From Rhizobium metallidurans (GTDB lineage Bacteria > Pseudomonadota > Alphaproteobacteria > Rhizobiales > Rhizobiaceae): a stretch of DNA of 64,000 nucleotides. Each line of letters starts with the position of its first letter. Position 1 is the first letter of the stretch. Position numbers and translations under genes: made by a program. Of this stretch, positions 55,688 through 64,000 are shown one piece after another. The notes under the pieces are model-generated. The model did no database searches. It had not been told where the DNA came from and saw nothing but the letters and a program-made list of their open reading frames with translations. Location of the stretch: positions 186,001-250,000 of the forward strand of contig NZ_JACIDW010000001.1 in the NCBI RefSeq assembly GCF_014196505.1. Reading direction: 5' to 3'.

Positions 55688-56302
55688 ATGTCGACAACCG
55701 CATCCCCTATGCTCGTTATCATGCTCCACGGTGTCGGCTCGAGCGGCCCCGATCTCGCGCCCTTGGCCGATCTCTGGAAGAACGCCCTGCCCGGCGCCGT
55801 CTTCGCGTCGCCGAATGCGCCAAGCCCGTCCAGCTTCGGCGCGGGCTATCAGTGGTTCAGCGTCGCCGGCGTGACCGAGGAGAACAGAAGCGGGCGCATC
55901 AAGGAGGCGCGCCCGGCTTTTGACGCAACCATGTCGGCGATCATCAACGAAAACGGCTTTGCCGACCGGCTCGAACGCGTCGTTCTGGTCGGCTTCTCGC
56001 AGGGCACCATCATGGCGCTCGACGCCGTGGCGTCGGGACGCTGGCCAGTCGGCGCCGTCGTCGGCTTCTCCGGCCGCCTCGCCTCGCCGCTTCCGCTTGC
56101 GCCAGCGGTCAGGACGCCCGTGCTACTGGTGCACGGAAGCGCCGATCCGGTCATTCCGGCTGCTGAAACGACCCGCGCCGCAGCGGCGCTGCAGCCGCTT
56201 GGCATGAGCGTGGAGACGATCATCGTTCCCGGGCTCGGTCATACGATTTCGGCTGAAGGCGCCGCCCGGGCCGGCTCGTTCATGGCCGAAACGCTGAAAT
56301 AA
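55688..56302 (+). CDS. alpha/beta hydrolase (phospholipase/carboxylesterase family)
   Basis: 204 residues with GAGGA about 6 bases before ATG 55688. The oxyanion region is L-H-G-V-G-S-S-G near 13-20, nucleophile G-F-S-Q-G with Ser 104, acid D153 in G-S-A-D-P-V-I-P, and His 185 in G-L-G-H. It is a cytoplasmic esterase of the EstB/LYPLA type. The position after the quinone-reductase gene suggests detoxification of aromatic esters, which is only inference. Confidence 0.9.
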   Translation: MSTTASPMLVIMLHGVGSSGPDLAPLADLWKNALPGAVFASPNAPSPSSFGAGYQWFSVAGVTEENRSGRIKEARPAFDATMSAIINENGFADRLERVVLVGFSQGTIMALDAVASGRWPVGAVVGFSGRLASPLPLAPAVRTPVLLVHGSADPVIPAAETTRAAAALQPLGMSVETIIVPGLGHTISAEGAARAGSFMAETLK

Positions 56303-56361
56303 TCCCCGGCTGCAAGCGAGGCGTTGCGCCATGCTCGGCGCGACGCTCTGCTTGAAAGCTG

Positions 56362-57063
56362 CTAGCTCGACGCCTTGACCGCGTATTTCAGGTGCAGAAG
56401 CCCGTCGTCCAGCTTGTCGCAGGAGAGTAGCGAGAGTTCGCATTTTCCCGCCAGGCCATCCTGCCCGTACTCGATGACACGGTCGCTTCCCTTGCGCGCA
56501 TCGACGGCCGGCGCCACGAGCAGGCTCAACTCGTCGACCAGCCCGGCCGCGAGGAACGAACCATTGACGCCGGCACCGCCTTCCAGAAGCAGACGGCGGA
56601 TACTGAATTCGCGTCCCAGCGTTTCCAGCAAGCGGGCCAGATCCATCTCTTGGCCGTCGGAGACGATATAGGACACACCGTCGGCGACGAGCTCCGCGAG
56701 ATGCTGATCGGAAACCTGCTTGCCGAGCAAGACGATCACATGGTCGCCATCGAAATCACCACCGTTGAAATGCAGCTTGCCGTGCTGATCAACAGCAATG
56801 GCAAAGCTCCTGGCATCGGGCCTGGCAACATGCACCGTGCGGTCGACGTCAAATGGTCCCGCTGGCGCATGTGGACCAGCCTTCGACATCTCGGCCATCG
56901 TGACGCGGCCGACCAGCCAGCCATCGGCGCCAAACGTCTTGTGTATGGCCTCATAGGCGGCCGACCATATTGCCCGGTTGCCATCCGGGCTGGCCGTCCA
57001 GCGGCTCGGATGAAGACCGCCGTCGAGCGAGGTGATCATGTGGCAGATGATGTAAGGCTTCAT
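56362..57063 (-). CDS. RibD C-terminal-like (dihydrofolate-reductase-fold) protein
   Basis: 233 residues from ATG 57063, which overlaps the cupin stop (TCAT, i.e. ATGA on the minus strand). M-I-T-S-L-D-G near 9-15, G-R-V-T-M near 52, [11 protein letters not shown] near 162-172 and L-V-D-E-L-S-L-L near 180-187 are the RibD_C landmarks. It is NADPH-binding, with unknown substrate. Such stand-alone proteins are annotated as dihydrofolate reductase family. It is co-transcribed with the cupin gene. Confidence 0.85.
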   Translation of the reverse strand: MKPYIICHMITSLDGGLHPSRWTASPDGNRAIWSAAYEAIHKTFGADGWLVGRVTMAEMSKAGPHAPAGPFDVDRTVHVARPDARSFAIAVDQHGKLHFNGGDFDGDHVIVLLGKQVSDQHLAELVADGVSYIVSDGQEMDLARLLETLGREFSIRRLLLEGGAGVNGSFLAAGLVDELSLLVAPAVDARKGSDRVIEYGQDGLAGKCELSLLSCDKLDDGLLHLKYAVKASS

Positions 57064-57461
57064 GGCGCATCCCGACCCTCGTATTCCAGATCCGTGACCT
57101 TCTCCATCCAGGTGACAGCGGACCCGTCCTTCATTTCCGCGATCGCCAGATGGCTCATGGCGCAGTTGGGCGCGGCGCCATGCCAATGCTTTTCGCCTGG
57201 CTCGAACCAGACGATATCGCCGGGGCGGATTTCCTCGATCGCTCCGCCCTCGCGCTGAGCCAAGCCGAGCCCCGACAGCACGATCAAGGTCTGCCCGAGA
57301 GGATGCGTATGCCACGCGGTGCGCGCGCCGGGCTCGAAGATGACGGTCGCGCCGCTCAGATTTCCGCTGCCGCTAAATCGCGCATCAAGTCGCACGGAAC
57401 CGGTGAAATAGTCATCCGGCCCCTTCGCCGACGCCAGCACGCCGCTTCTTTTAATCTCCAC
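57060..57461 (-). CDS. cupin domain protein
   Basis: 133 residues with GTG start at 57461 preceded by AGGAG (7 bases). A single cupin: motif 1 W-H-T-H-P-L-G-Q near residues 50-57 with metal-binding His, motif 2 [15 protein letters not shown] near 81-95. The family includes quercetinase-like and carboxymuconolactone-associated proteins. Function unknown. It overlaps the following RibD-like gene and sits divergent from nothing; the next upstream gene is a LysR in the same strand direction. Confidence 0.85.
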   Translation of the reverse strand: MEIKRSGVLASAKGPDDYFTGSVRLDARFSGSGNLSGATVIFEPGARTAWHTHPLGQTLIVLSGLGLAQREGGAIEEIRPGDIVWFEPGEKHWHGAAPNCAMSHLAIAEMKDGSAVTWMEKVTDLEYEGRDAP

Positions 57462-57590
57462 CGTCGCACTCCTATGAGCGTTTCACCTGTTGTCTCACGA
57501 GACGAAATAGGCCAGGCAATTGCCGAGGACTAGGTGCGCCGTTCCGCATGATGCTATGCGAGCGGTTCATAAACGGCTTGCGTCCTGTCG

Positions 57591-58481
57591 TCACCGATAG
57601 CGCAGCGCGTCGACCAGAAGCGCGAAAGCGGGCGAAGCAAGGCGGCGGCTCGGATAATAAAGATGATAGCCGGGAAATGGCGTCGACCAGTCTTCCAGAA
57701 CCGCTGTCAGCTTCCCCTCTTGAACCAACGGACCCAGGTGATCATCCGGCAGGCAGGTCAGCCCCAGACCGCTGATCGCCGCGTCGATGATCATCGGCAC
57801 ATCGTTGCAGATGAATTGCCCGTCCACGCGCACGTTGAGCGGTCGCCCATCCTTCTCGAATTCCCAGGCATAGAGGCCGCCGAGCGTGGGCAGCCGCAGG
57901 TTGATGCAGGTATGATGCGTCAGGTCATGTGGCGTCACCGGCTTTGGATGTCGCTTGAAATAGTCTGGCGATCCGGCGACCACCATCCGCAACTCCGGTC
58001 CGATCTTGACCGCGACCATGTCCTTCTCGACCCGCTCTCCCAGCCGAACGCCGGCGTCGTAGCGTTCGGCCACCAGATCGATCAGCCTCTGCTCGATCGA
58101 AATCTCGATGCTGATGTCGGGATACTCCGCCATCAGCCGCTTTGCGACCGGCATGAGAATGGTCTCCGCCGCGTGCCGGCTCGACGTGATGCGGATCGTA
58201 CCGGCAGGCTTTTGCCGCATCGCGCTCAAGGCGTCGATCCGGCCACGAATATCGTTGAAGGCGGGCCGCAAAGTCTCGACGAGCTGCTCGCCCGCTTCCG
58301 TCGGCGAAACGTTGCGCGTCGTCCTCGTCAGCAGGCGCACGCCCATCCGCTCCTCAAGGCGGCGAACCGTGTGGCTGAGGGAGGATTGCGATGTCCCAAG
58401 CTGTGCCGCCGCGCGCGTAAAGCTCCGCTCCTCAGCCACCATCAGAAAGGCGGCAAGATCTCCGAGTTCATCGCGCTTCAT
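57591..58481 (-). CDS. LysR family transcriptional regulator
   Basis: 296 residues from ATG 58481 (M-K-R-D-E-L-G-D-L), the usual start for this subgroup; ATG 58493 is an alternative and there are further ATGs in a small repeat. The helix-turn-helix is R-S-F-T-R-A-A-A-Q-L-G-T-S-Q-S-S-L-S-H near 17-36. An effector domain follows. The CrgA-like subgroup regulates neighbouring oxidoreductase genes, and the cupin/RibD-like pair downstream is the only nearby candidate. Confidence 0.9.
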   Translation of the reverse strand: MKRDELGDLAAFLMVAEERSFTRAAAQLGTSQSSLSHTVRRLEERMGVRLLTRTTRNVSPTEAGEQLVETLRPAFNDIRGRIDALSAMRQKPAGTIRITSSRHAAETILMPVAKRLMAEYPDISIEISIEQRLIDLVAERYDAGVRLGERVEKDMVAVKIGPELRMVVAGSPDYFKRHPKPVTPHDLTHHTCINLRLPTLGGLYAWEFEKDGRPLNVRVDGQFICNDVPMIIDAAISGLGLTCLPDDHLGPLVQEGKLTAVLEDWSTPFPGYHLYYPSRRLASPAFALLVDALRYR

Positions 58482-58716
58482 CCATGAATCCATGAATCCA
58501 TTGCATAAGTTCGCGGGGAATTTAACATCGCGATTATCGATATCGCCAGCGCTAATTTCCGTCGAGACTTGGCCGCGGTCCGCAAATCGGCTGGGCACGA
58601 AAGCCGGTTGAATTCGATCCCGGCATCGGCTCACCTCGCATGTATTCCTTCAGCAGCAAGCATCTCTGGAAGATCGTCGGTGCCGCAACGGACGCCTTCG
58701 TCACCGTTGACCGCGG

Positions 58717-59616
58717 TCACCGGGACGCCACGCCTTGTTGCCGATACGCACCCTGTTTCGACGCCAGTTGGCTTATCGGCACGGAGAGTTCCGCAATCCG
58801 GGGATCGGGCGCCTCGACCCAACGCTCCGCCGAGAAGTACGCCTTGGTTCGCGTCTGCGGTCCCGCGCCGGCAGCGACCACAAGCATGAAATTGTAGCTA
58901 TCCGGGCTCGCGGCATCCCGCTTGAAACTGAAATAGGCACCGAACCGCTCGTTCTCGAAGTCGCGAAGGCTTCGAATGGGTGCGAGCGCATCCTGAAAGT
59001 CACTCCATCCTGCCTGCCGCACCAAGGTTTCGAATATCTTCATATGCCCGGCATCCAGCCGCCCATCCGCGTCCATCGGCGGGTCGACAAGTTTTCCTCT
59101 GATCTCGACAATGTCGCCGCTTGCGCTACCCTTGACCCTCAGGAAAACCGAACTCAGCGGCCGAACGTCGTTCCTTCTGTATATGCGCTGGAAATAGCAT
59201 TCGCGACTGGTGCTGCGCATCGACGGCGCGCGCCATTCGCTTGTCTCGATACCGGCGTCGCGAAATGCCTTGCAGATCACCGGCCCGGACACGCGCCACA
59301 TGCGCAGGAACTGGCCCGCAACCTCTGGCTCCGGGGCTTCGATGAGGCGAACGGGGATATCTGTCGATCGCGGCGGCGCCGGCGTGGACACGGCGGCGGG
59401 CTCGGCAACCACGGGCTGAGGCGGTGCATTTTCGGATATTTGAGCTCCGAAATAGCGAGCGACGCTCTCAAACCGCTGTGGATCGCCAAGAAACAGCGCC
59501 GTGCCCGCGAGGCACGGCAAGAGAAACAAGAATACCGACCGGCCATATCCGCGGATATTGTTCCGCAACGGCACTTTTACCGGTCCTTGCGATGCATCAC
59601 TCATCAAATCCATCAC
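58717..59616 (-). CDS. membrane-anchored hypothetical protein (possible DUF6030)
   Basis: 299 residues. A short basic cytoplasmic N-terminus, one membrane helix near 26-45 (G-R-S-V-F-L-F-L-L-P-C-L-A-G-T), a proline-rich linker near 62-85 and a periplasmic domain with C-K-A-F and C-Y-F-Q. The layout is like that of uncharacterised rhizobial single-pass proteins, and the match to DUF6030 is from memory, so tentative. Alternative starts are M2 and M5. It is divergent from the outer-membrane protein gene. Confidence 0.6.
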   Translation of the reverse strand: MMDLMSDASQGPVKVPLRNNIRGYGRSVFLFLLPCLAGTALFLGDPQRFESVARYFGAQISENAPPQPVVAEPAAVSTPAPPRSTDIPVRLIEAPEPEVAGQFLRMWRVSGPVICKAFRDAGIETSEWRAPSMRSTSRECYFQRIYRRNDVRPLSSVFLRVKGSASGDIVEIRGKLVDPPMDADGRLDAGHMKIFETLVRQAGWSDFQDALAPIRSLRDFENERFGAYFSFKRDAASPDSYNFMLVVAAGAGPQTRTKAYFSAERWVEAPDPRIAELSVPISQLASKQGAYRQQGVASR

Positions 59617-59963
59617 CTTCGCGGCTGGATCATAAGTTAAAGCTCATACTCACCATGGTGCAATACATTGCAATTGGCAATCGCCGGACCGAAAATTCAT
59701 GCTGCGGCGCAGAAGAATCTGTCCACAGTACCACTTGCCTCAGCCATCGAACGCCAGAAATACAGAGCCGTTCACATCTGCGAGATTGGTCAGCAAGTTA
59801 AGAAACTATTTATGAAATCGTGAAAATTAGAGATGGACGATCGTGGCAATGCTACGTTCCGGGGCGAAGTTCCGGGCGCATTGCATCCAAGTGACGTGGT
59901 TTAACGAGTAGAAGCTCACGCGCGACAAGGTGCGTAGCAATGCGTATGGAGTATAGCGTAATC
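59617..59963. other. 347-bp intergenic region upstream of the outer-membrane protein
   Basis: No gene seen. There is a short dyad ATTGC-AATTG-GCAAT near 59668-59682, and GTTCCGGG is repeated around 59857-59877. TTGCAT near 59881 could be a -35 element for the porin gene but lacks a clear partner. Confidence 0.4.
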
Positions 59964-60566
59964 ATGAGTATCAATCCCTTTGCGGCAGCCCTTGCCATCA
60001 GCCTTCTTGCCACGCCGGTTCTCGCCGCCGATTTGGGTTCCTACGACCAGCCGTCCGTGGGCGGATGGGACGGCGCCTATGTCGGTGTTAGCGGCGGCAT
60101 GTCCTCGCCGAACCTCAACCCGTTTTCCGGCAACAAGGGCCTGAGCGCCGGCGCGCAGGCAGGCTACAACACCACCGTCGGTGGCGCGGTCGTTGGTGGC
60201 GAAGTCGAAGCCTCCTATCTCGGCGACAGCCGGGTCAAGGTGGAAGGCGGCCGGATCAAGGAACGTCACCGCCTGAGCGCCAAGGGCAAGGTCGGCGCGC
60301 CGATCGACCAGACGCTGATTTACGGCACGGCCGGCCTGGCAATGACCAACTTCCGCGACAACGGCAATGTTGCCGGTCCTGATGGCTGGAAGCCAGGCTA
60401 TATACTCGGCGCCGGCGTCGAGCAGAAATTGACGTCCAACGTTTCAGCCCGCGTCGAATACAACTACGTGATCACCAACAGCGTGCGCACCTTCTCCAAC
60501 GGCGTCGGCACGACGGGCAACGTCCGCGACCACACGCTCAAGGCCGGTCTCAACGTAAGCTTCTAA
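59964..60566 (+). CDS. outer-membrane beta-barrel protein (Omp31/porin-like)
   Basis: 200 residues from ATG 59964, giving a signal peptide M-S-I-N-P-F-A-A-A-L...A-T-P-V-L-A-A. Starts at 59940 and 59946 are alternatives. The mature protein opens with W-D-G-A-Y-V-G-V-S-G-G, and the final strand ends in a Phe, as for outer-membrane barrels (A-G-L-N-V-S-F). It resembles the Omp31/Omp25 family of Brucella and rhizobia and is likely an eight-stranded surface protein. A hairpin terminator follows. Confidence 0.85.
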   Translation: MSINPFAAALAISLLATPVLAADLGSYDQPSVGGWDGAYVGVSGGMSSPNLNPFSGNKGLSAGAQAGYNTTVGGAVVGGEVEASYLGDSRVKVEGGRIKERHRLSAKGKVGAPIDQTLIYGTAGLAMTNFRDNGNVAGPDGWKPGYILGAGVEQKLTSNVSARVEYNYVITNSVRTFSNGVGTTGNVRDHTLKAGLNVSF

Positions 60567-60576
60567 GCATAAGGAC

Positions 60577-60602
60577 GGCGCCAGCGGATGGCGCCATCTT
60601 TT
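60577..60602 (+). terminator. terminator after the outer-membrane protein
   Basis: GGCGCCA-GCGGA-TGGCGCC, 7-bp stem, followed by ATCTTTT. Confidence 0.75.
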
Positions 60603-60853
60603 ACGCGGATACGTCCGGCGCTGCCTGCAAGCCAGGAAGCGCCGGTTCGCGCAGCTTGACCCACGCGGTCAGATGGATTGCCGGCGAGCATAGCGTGCAC
60701 TTTGCGCCGACACGGCACATCCCAAAGCTCTTTCCCCTTCGTCGAGACCGCACGGATCGGCCTGATGCCCACCGAGGAAAGTCACTGACCGCGTCCTCGA
60801 GCGGTCCGGCTCGGCGCGCGTGACGCTTGGCAACATCGCGCCTATACCCTAAG

Positions 60854-60866
60854 TACCATATACAAC
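60854..60866. promoter_or_regulatory. TACCATATACAAC element, copy 1
   Basis: It matches 12 of 13 bases of the element upstream of the amino-acid transporter (61709). It lies just past the stop of the GntR gene. Confidence 0.4.
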
Positions 60867-60874
60867 ATAGGCTA

Positions 60875-61630
60875 TTACTCTTCAAAAACCTTGCCGCTTC
60901 TCGCCTCCAGGCGATAGCGGTGCGCGGGATAGACGAGCCGGGCCGTCGAGACGACCTGCCGGCCCGACCATGTCCGGCGCCGGATGGTCAGGCAAGGCTC
61001 GTTTCTCAGGATCGTCAGCAGCTTGCACTCCCAGGCCTGCGGCATGGCAGCCTCGACCACATGCTCGGAACCGCTCAGCGGCGCCGCCTCCACCAGATAG
61101 GCGTTCGGCGTCTGCGATGAGAAGTCCTGCTTGAGATAATCCGGCGCAGTGGCCGGATTGACGAAACGATCCTCGATCTGAACCGGGACACCGTTCTCGC
61201 TGTGAACGATCAGGGAATGAAAGACCGGCGCGCCGATATCCAGATCCAGCGCGTCCGCAGTCTCCGGAGAGGCCGGTTCCTCTGCGATAACAATGACCGA
61301 TGCCTCATGTGAATGCCCGCGCTCGGCGATTTCCTCGGCAATGTTCCTGACTTCGAACAGCGGTGAATAGCCCTTGCGCTCCGCCACGAACGAGCCCACG
61401 CCCTGGATGCGAACAAGCTCCCCTTCCGCCGCCAATTCGCGCAGCGCCCTGTTCGCCGTCATCTTGCTGACGCCGAGCTCGGTGACCAATTCGTTTTCGG
61501 AGGGAACGCGGAATTTCGGCGGCCATTCGCCGCTCTGGATACGGTCGAGGATCATCTGCTTGACACCGACATAGAGCGGGGCGCTATCGTTCTGCGCCAG
61601 TTCACGCTTCATCTCGCTGGAATGCTTCAT
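60875..61630 (-). CDS. GntR family regulator, HutC subfamily (UTRA domain)
   Basis: 251 residues. The N-terminal winged helix has I-L-D-R-I-Q-S-G-E-W-P and P-S-E-N-E-L-V-T-E-L-G-V-S-K-M-T-A-N-R-A-L-R near 42-64. A UTRA effector domain fills 95-250, with E-D-R-F-V-N-P near 150 and R-R-T-W-S-G near 220. It resembles histidine utilisation repressors (HutC), but the hut genes are not in the window. It is divergent from a polar amino-acid importer, which it probably regulates. Confidence 0.88.
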   Translation of the reverse strand: MKHSSEMKRELAQNDSAPLYVGVKQMILDRIQSGEWPPKFRVPSENELVTELGVSKMTANRALRELAAEGELVRIQGVGSFVAERKGYSPLFEVRNIAEEIAERGHSHEASVIVIAEEPASPETADALDLDIGAPVFHSLIVHSENGVPVQIEDRFVNPATAPDYLKQDFSSQTPNAYLVEAAPLSGSEHVVEAAMPQAWECKLLTILRNEPCLTIRRRTWSGRQVVSTARLVYPAHRYRLEARSGKVFEE

Positions 61631-61708
61631 TGCCTATTCCTTTTGCACGAATGAAATCCGCCCATTCAATCGACTTTCCTCTTGCATATCATAAATTATC
61701 TCATATGG

Positions 61709-61721
61709 TACCCTATACAAC
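61709..61721. promoter_or_regulatory. TACCCTATACAAC element, copy 2
   Basis: In the divergent region between the GntR gene and the importer, 96 bases upstream of the binding-protein start. It contains the T-A-T-A-C half of the HutC-subfamily operator consensus. Confidence 0.5.
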
Positions 61722-61816
61722 CACCTGATCAACTTCTCTTCGAAGGTGTCAGGCAAGCCGGCGCAGATCGGCATTACGCAGCCGCAAGGCCACCGACAAC
61801 TTCAGAGGAGATCTCT

Positions 61817-62659
61817 ATGAAAATCGCAGCCATTCTTCTTTCCAGCGCCGTCGCGCTTTCGGCGCTTGTCGCTCCCGTTTCCGCCAAGGACTGGAAGACC
61901 GCCACCATCACGCTCGAGGGCGCCTATGCGCCGTGGAACATGACGAATGCCGACGGCACGCTCGGCGGCTTCGAACCAGAACTGGCGAAAGTCCTTTGCG
62001 AACGCGCCAAGATCGAATGCACGCTCGTTGCCTCGGACTGGGATGGCATGATCCCGGCGCTCAACGCCGGCAAGTTCGATGTCATCATGGACGCACTCTC
62101 GATCACCGAGGAGCGCAAGCAAATCATCGACTTCACGGTTCCTTACGCCGCCACGCCGGCTGCTTTCGCCACAGCCAAGGACAGCCCGCTCGCCAATGCC
62201 GCCGGCACCGGCGCAATCATCAAGATGACGCCTGGCCAGACCGGCGTGAAGGAAATCGACGCGCTGAAGGAAGCCTTCAAGGGCAAGACGATCGGCATCC
62301 AGGCCGCCACCGTCTATGCCAAGTTTGTCTACGACAATTTCGGCGAGATCGCCCAGATTCGCGAGTACAAGACGGGCGCCGATCGCGACCTCGATCTGCA
62401 GAACGGCCGTATCGATCTCGGCTTCGATGACGCCGTCTATTTCAACAGCGCCTTCGAGACCGCGGGCGGCGCGCTCGCCTTTACCGGTCCGGAGATCATC
62501 GGGCCGATCTGGGGCGAAGGCGAAGGGCTCGGCATCCGCAAGGCCGATACCGACCTGCGCGACAAGTTCAGCGAAGCGATCAAGTCGGCGCTTGCCGATG
62601 GCACCGTGAAGAACCTGTCGATGAAGTGGTTCAAGGTCGACGTCAGCCCGCAGCAGTAA
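61817..62659 (+). CDS. polar amino-acid ABC transporter substrate-binding protein
   Basis: 280 residues from ATG 61817, with GAGGAG 6 bases upstream; the longer frame is rejected. The signal peptide is cleaved after V-S-A near residue 23. The mature protein belongs to family 3 (HisJ/ArtJ/NocT): E-G-A-Y-A-P-W-N near 34, G-F-E-P-E-L-A near 50-56, W-D-G-M-I-P-A-L near 74 and R-K-Q-I-I-D-F-T near 101. A histidine or opine ligand is likely. First gene of the operon. Confidence 0.9.
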   Translation: MKIAAILLSSAVALSALVAPVSAKDWKTATITLEGAYAPWNMTNADGTLGGFEPELAKVLCERAKIECTLVASDWDGMIPALNAGKFDVIMDALSITEERKQIIDFTVPYAATPAAFATAKDSPLANAAGTGAIIKMTPGQTGVKEIDALKEAFKGKTIGIQAATVYAKFVYDNFGEIAQIREYKTGADRDLDLQNGRIDLGFDDAVYFNSAFETAGGALAFTGPEIIGPIWGEGEGLGIRKADTDLRDKFSEAIKSALADGTVKNLSMKWFKVDVSPQQ

Positions 62660-62752
62660 GGCCTGAGGCGAACACGGCCCGGTCTCCGGCGCTCGCGCCG
62701 GGGACCGCATGTCTGACAACGTCGATCGAGCGACGCACGCGGGGAACGCGCC

Positions 62753-63478
62753 ATGGCATCATTGTCACTGATTGGATTCGGCTCCGGCGGATGGGGCGCG
62801 CTGCTGCTTTTTGCCGCCTTCATCACGCTGTGCGTAACGGCGACAGCGCTCGCGATCGGCGCCGTGATCGGCACGATCGTCGCGGCCGCGAAGCTATCCG
62901 GCAATCTGGCGCTCGCCACGCTCGGCAATATCTACACGACCGTCTTTCGCGGCGTGCCCGAGCTTCTGATCATCTACCTGATCTATTTCGGCGGCTCTTC
63001 GGCCGTGACCGCGATCGGCAAGGCCATGGGTTACGAGGGCTTCCTTGGCATGCCGTCCTTCATCGCCGGCGCGCTGGCCGTCGGCATCATCTCCGGCGCC
63101 TATCAGGCGGAAGTCTTTCGTGGCGCCTTCCAGGCGATTTCCAAGGGCGAACTCGAGGCGGCGTCGGCGATCGGCATGCATCGCGCCCTGCGCTTCCGTC
63201 GCATCATCATGCCCCAGGTCTTTCGCTTCGCCATCCCCGGCATTGGCAATGTCTGGCAGCTGAGCCTGAAGGATTCGGCCCTGATCTCCGTGACCGGCCT
63301 TGCCGAACTGATGCGCACCAGCCAGGTGGCGGCGGGCTCGACGCGGCAGTATTTCCTCTTCTTCATCGTCGGCGGCATTCTTTATCTGATCCTGACGAGC
63401 CTGTCCGACCGCGTCTTCAACGGCGCCGAACGACGCGCCAACCGCAGCATGCCGACGGCGGCGATGGGAAAGGCATAA
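62753..63478 (+). CDS. polar amino-acid ABC transporter permease (HisQ-like)
   Basis: 241 residues. HisM/HisQ-family landmarks: F-R-G-V-P-E-L-L near 65, S-G-A-Y-Q-A-E-V-F-R-G near 117-127, E-A-A-S-A-I-G-M near 140, and W-Q-L-S-L-K-D-S-A-L near 170. About five helices. It lies 93 bases after the binding protein and 10 before the second permease. Inner membrane channel half. Confidence 0.9.
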   Translation: MASLSLIGFGSGGWGALLLFAAFITLCVTATALAIGAVIGTIVAAAKLSGNLALATLGNIYTTVFRGVPELLIIYLIYFGGSSAVTAIGKAMGYEGFLGMPSFIAGALAVGIISGAYQAEVFRGAFQAISKGELEAASAIGMHRALRFRRIIMPQVFRFAIPGIGNVWQLSLKDSALISVTGLAELMRTSQVAAGSTRQYFLFFIVGGILYLILTSLSDRVFNGAERRANRSMPTAAMGKA

Positions 63479-63488
63479 GGACAAGCCC

Positions 63489-64000
63489 ATGGATATCGCC
63501 TTTCTCACCCAGACCATGCTGACGCTGCTAAAGGCCGTCCCCACCACGCTGGCGCTGTTTTCGGTATCGGTGGTCTCGGGTTGCCTGCTTGCGCTGTTGA
63601 TCGTGTGGATGCGCGTCAGCGGCAACCCGGTCCTCTCCGCCTTTGCCAAGGGCTACATCTTCGTGTTTCGTGGATCGCCCTTGCTGATCCAGATGTTCCT
63701 GGTCTTCTACGGTCTCGGCCAGTTCGGCTTCATCCGCTATTCGTTCCTGTGGCCCTTCCTGCGCGAGCCCTTTATCTGCGCCGTGCTTTCGCTGGCGCTG
63801 TGCACGGCCGGCTATTCGGCCGAGATCTTCCGAGGCGGCATTCGCGCCGTCTCGCCGCGCGAAATCGAAGCGGCGCGCTCAATCGGGATGTCGGGCTTCC
63901 TGCTCGTGCGCCGCATTCTGGCGCCGATCGCGTTCCGTCACGCCTTGCCTGCCTATTCCACCGAAGTCGTGCTGATGATGAAATCGACGGCGCTCGCAAG
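63489..64000 (+). CDS. polar amino-acid ABC transporter permease (HisM-like), 3' end missing
   Basis: Open from ATG 63489 to the right edge, about 170 residues. Starts M-D-I-A-F-L-T-Q-T-M and shows F-V-F-R-G-S-P-L-L near 60, G-Y-S-A-E-I-F-R-G near 107-115 and E-A-A-R-S-I-G-M near 127. It pairs with the preceding permease. The ATPase gene, expected next, is beyond the window. Confidence 0.88.
   Translation, partial: MDIAFLTQTMLTLLKAVPTTLALFSVSVVSGCLLALLIVWMRVSGNPVLSAFAKGYIFVFRGSPLLIQMFLVFYGLGQFGFIRYSFLWPFLREPFICAVLSLALCTAGYSAEIFRGGIRAVSPREIEAARSIGMSGFLLVRRILAPIAFRHALPAYSTEVVLMMKSTALA

Larger units (their letters stand above)
60567..60874. other. 308-bp intergenic region between the barrel gene and the GntR gene
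   Basis: Contains the barrel-gene terminator at its left edge and a copy of the TACCnTATACAAC element near its right edge. The rest shows no gene or clear element. Confidence 0.45.

Overview
The window looks like a piece of an alphaproteobacterial, order Rhizobiales (Rhizobiaceae-like) genome. The evidence is high GC with strong codon bias, DUF1127 and DUF982 small proteins, an Omp31-type porin-like protein, an erythritol (ery) catabolic locus laid out as in rhizobia and Brucella, cyoABCD followed by SURF1, and minCDE. In well-studied relatives minCDE and ery often sit on secondary replicons, so this may be chromid DNA (inference). No phage, CRISPR array, tRNA, rRNA or intact insertion sequence was seen. 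Only one MITE-like repeat was found.

Left part (1-11.3 kb): the end of a peptide-class ABC importer (substrate-binding protein, two permeases) is followed by a tightly coupled trio of glycosyltransferases (MurG/GT28-like, GT4, MurG/GT28-like). Next come a 904-residue ABC-exporter-like protein whose nucleotide-binding domain has lost the key catalytic residues and carries a ~300-residue insertion, and a stand-alone cyclic-nucleotide-binding protein. This block is the best candidate here for an undescribed system, probably making or exporting a glycoconjugate. A 298-bp inverted-repeat element ends the block and overlaps the stop codon of the cNMP gene.

Middle part (11.3-34.1 kb): an MHS-type MFS transporter; the cytochrome bo3 quinol oxidase operon cyoABCD with SURF1; a histidine phosphatase and a YkgJ-like cysteine-cluster protein; an ATPase/binding-protein/two-permease ABC importer on the minus strand; a divergent operon of a metallophosphoesterase plus a Ugp/MalK-type importer, which may handle a phosphodiester; a LacI regulator; a siderophore-interacting flavoprotein; a 69-residue small protein; minCDE; and a DUF1127 protein.

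Right part (34.1-64 kb): the erythritol locus reads rpiB/eryI, tpiB/eryH, eryD, eryC, eryB, eryA on the minus strand. It diverges from a DUF2291 protein and a ribose-type ABC transporter (eryEFG-like). A DeoR regulator, a second FGGY kinase and a second GlpD-like flavoprotein follow and suggest a second polyol route. Then come a GAF-GGDEF-EAL protein, DUF982, small ORFs, a nitroreductase, a LysR regulator, glutathionyl-hydroquinone reductase, an esterase, a RibD-like reductase with a cupin, another LysR, a membrane-anchored hypothetical protein and an outer-membrane beta-barrel. The window ends with a HutC-type GntR regulator divergent from a polar amino-acid ABC transporter that runs off the right edge.
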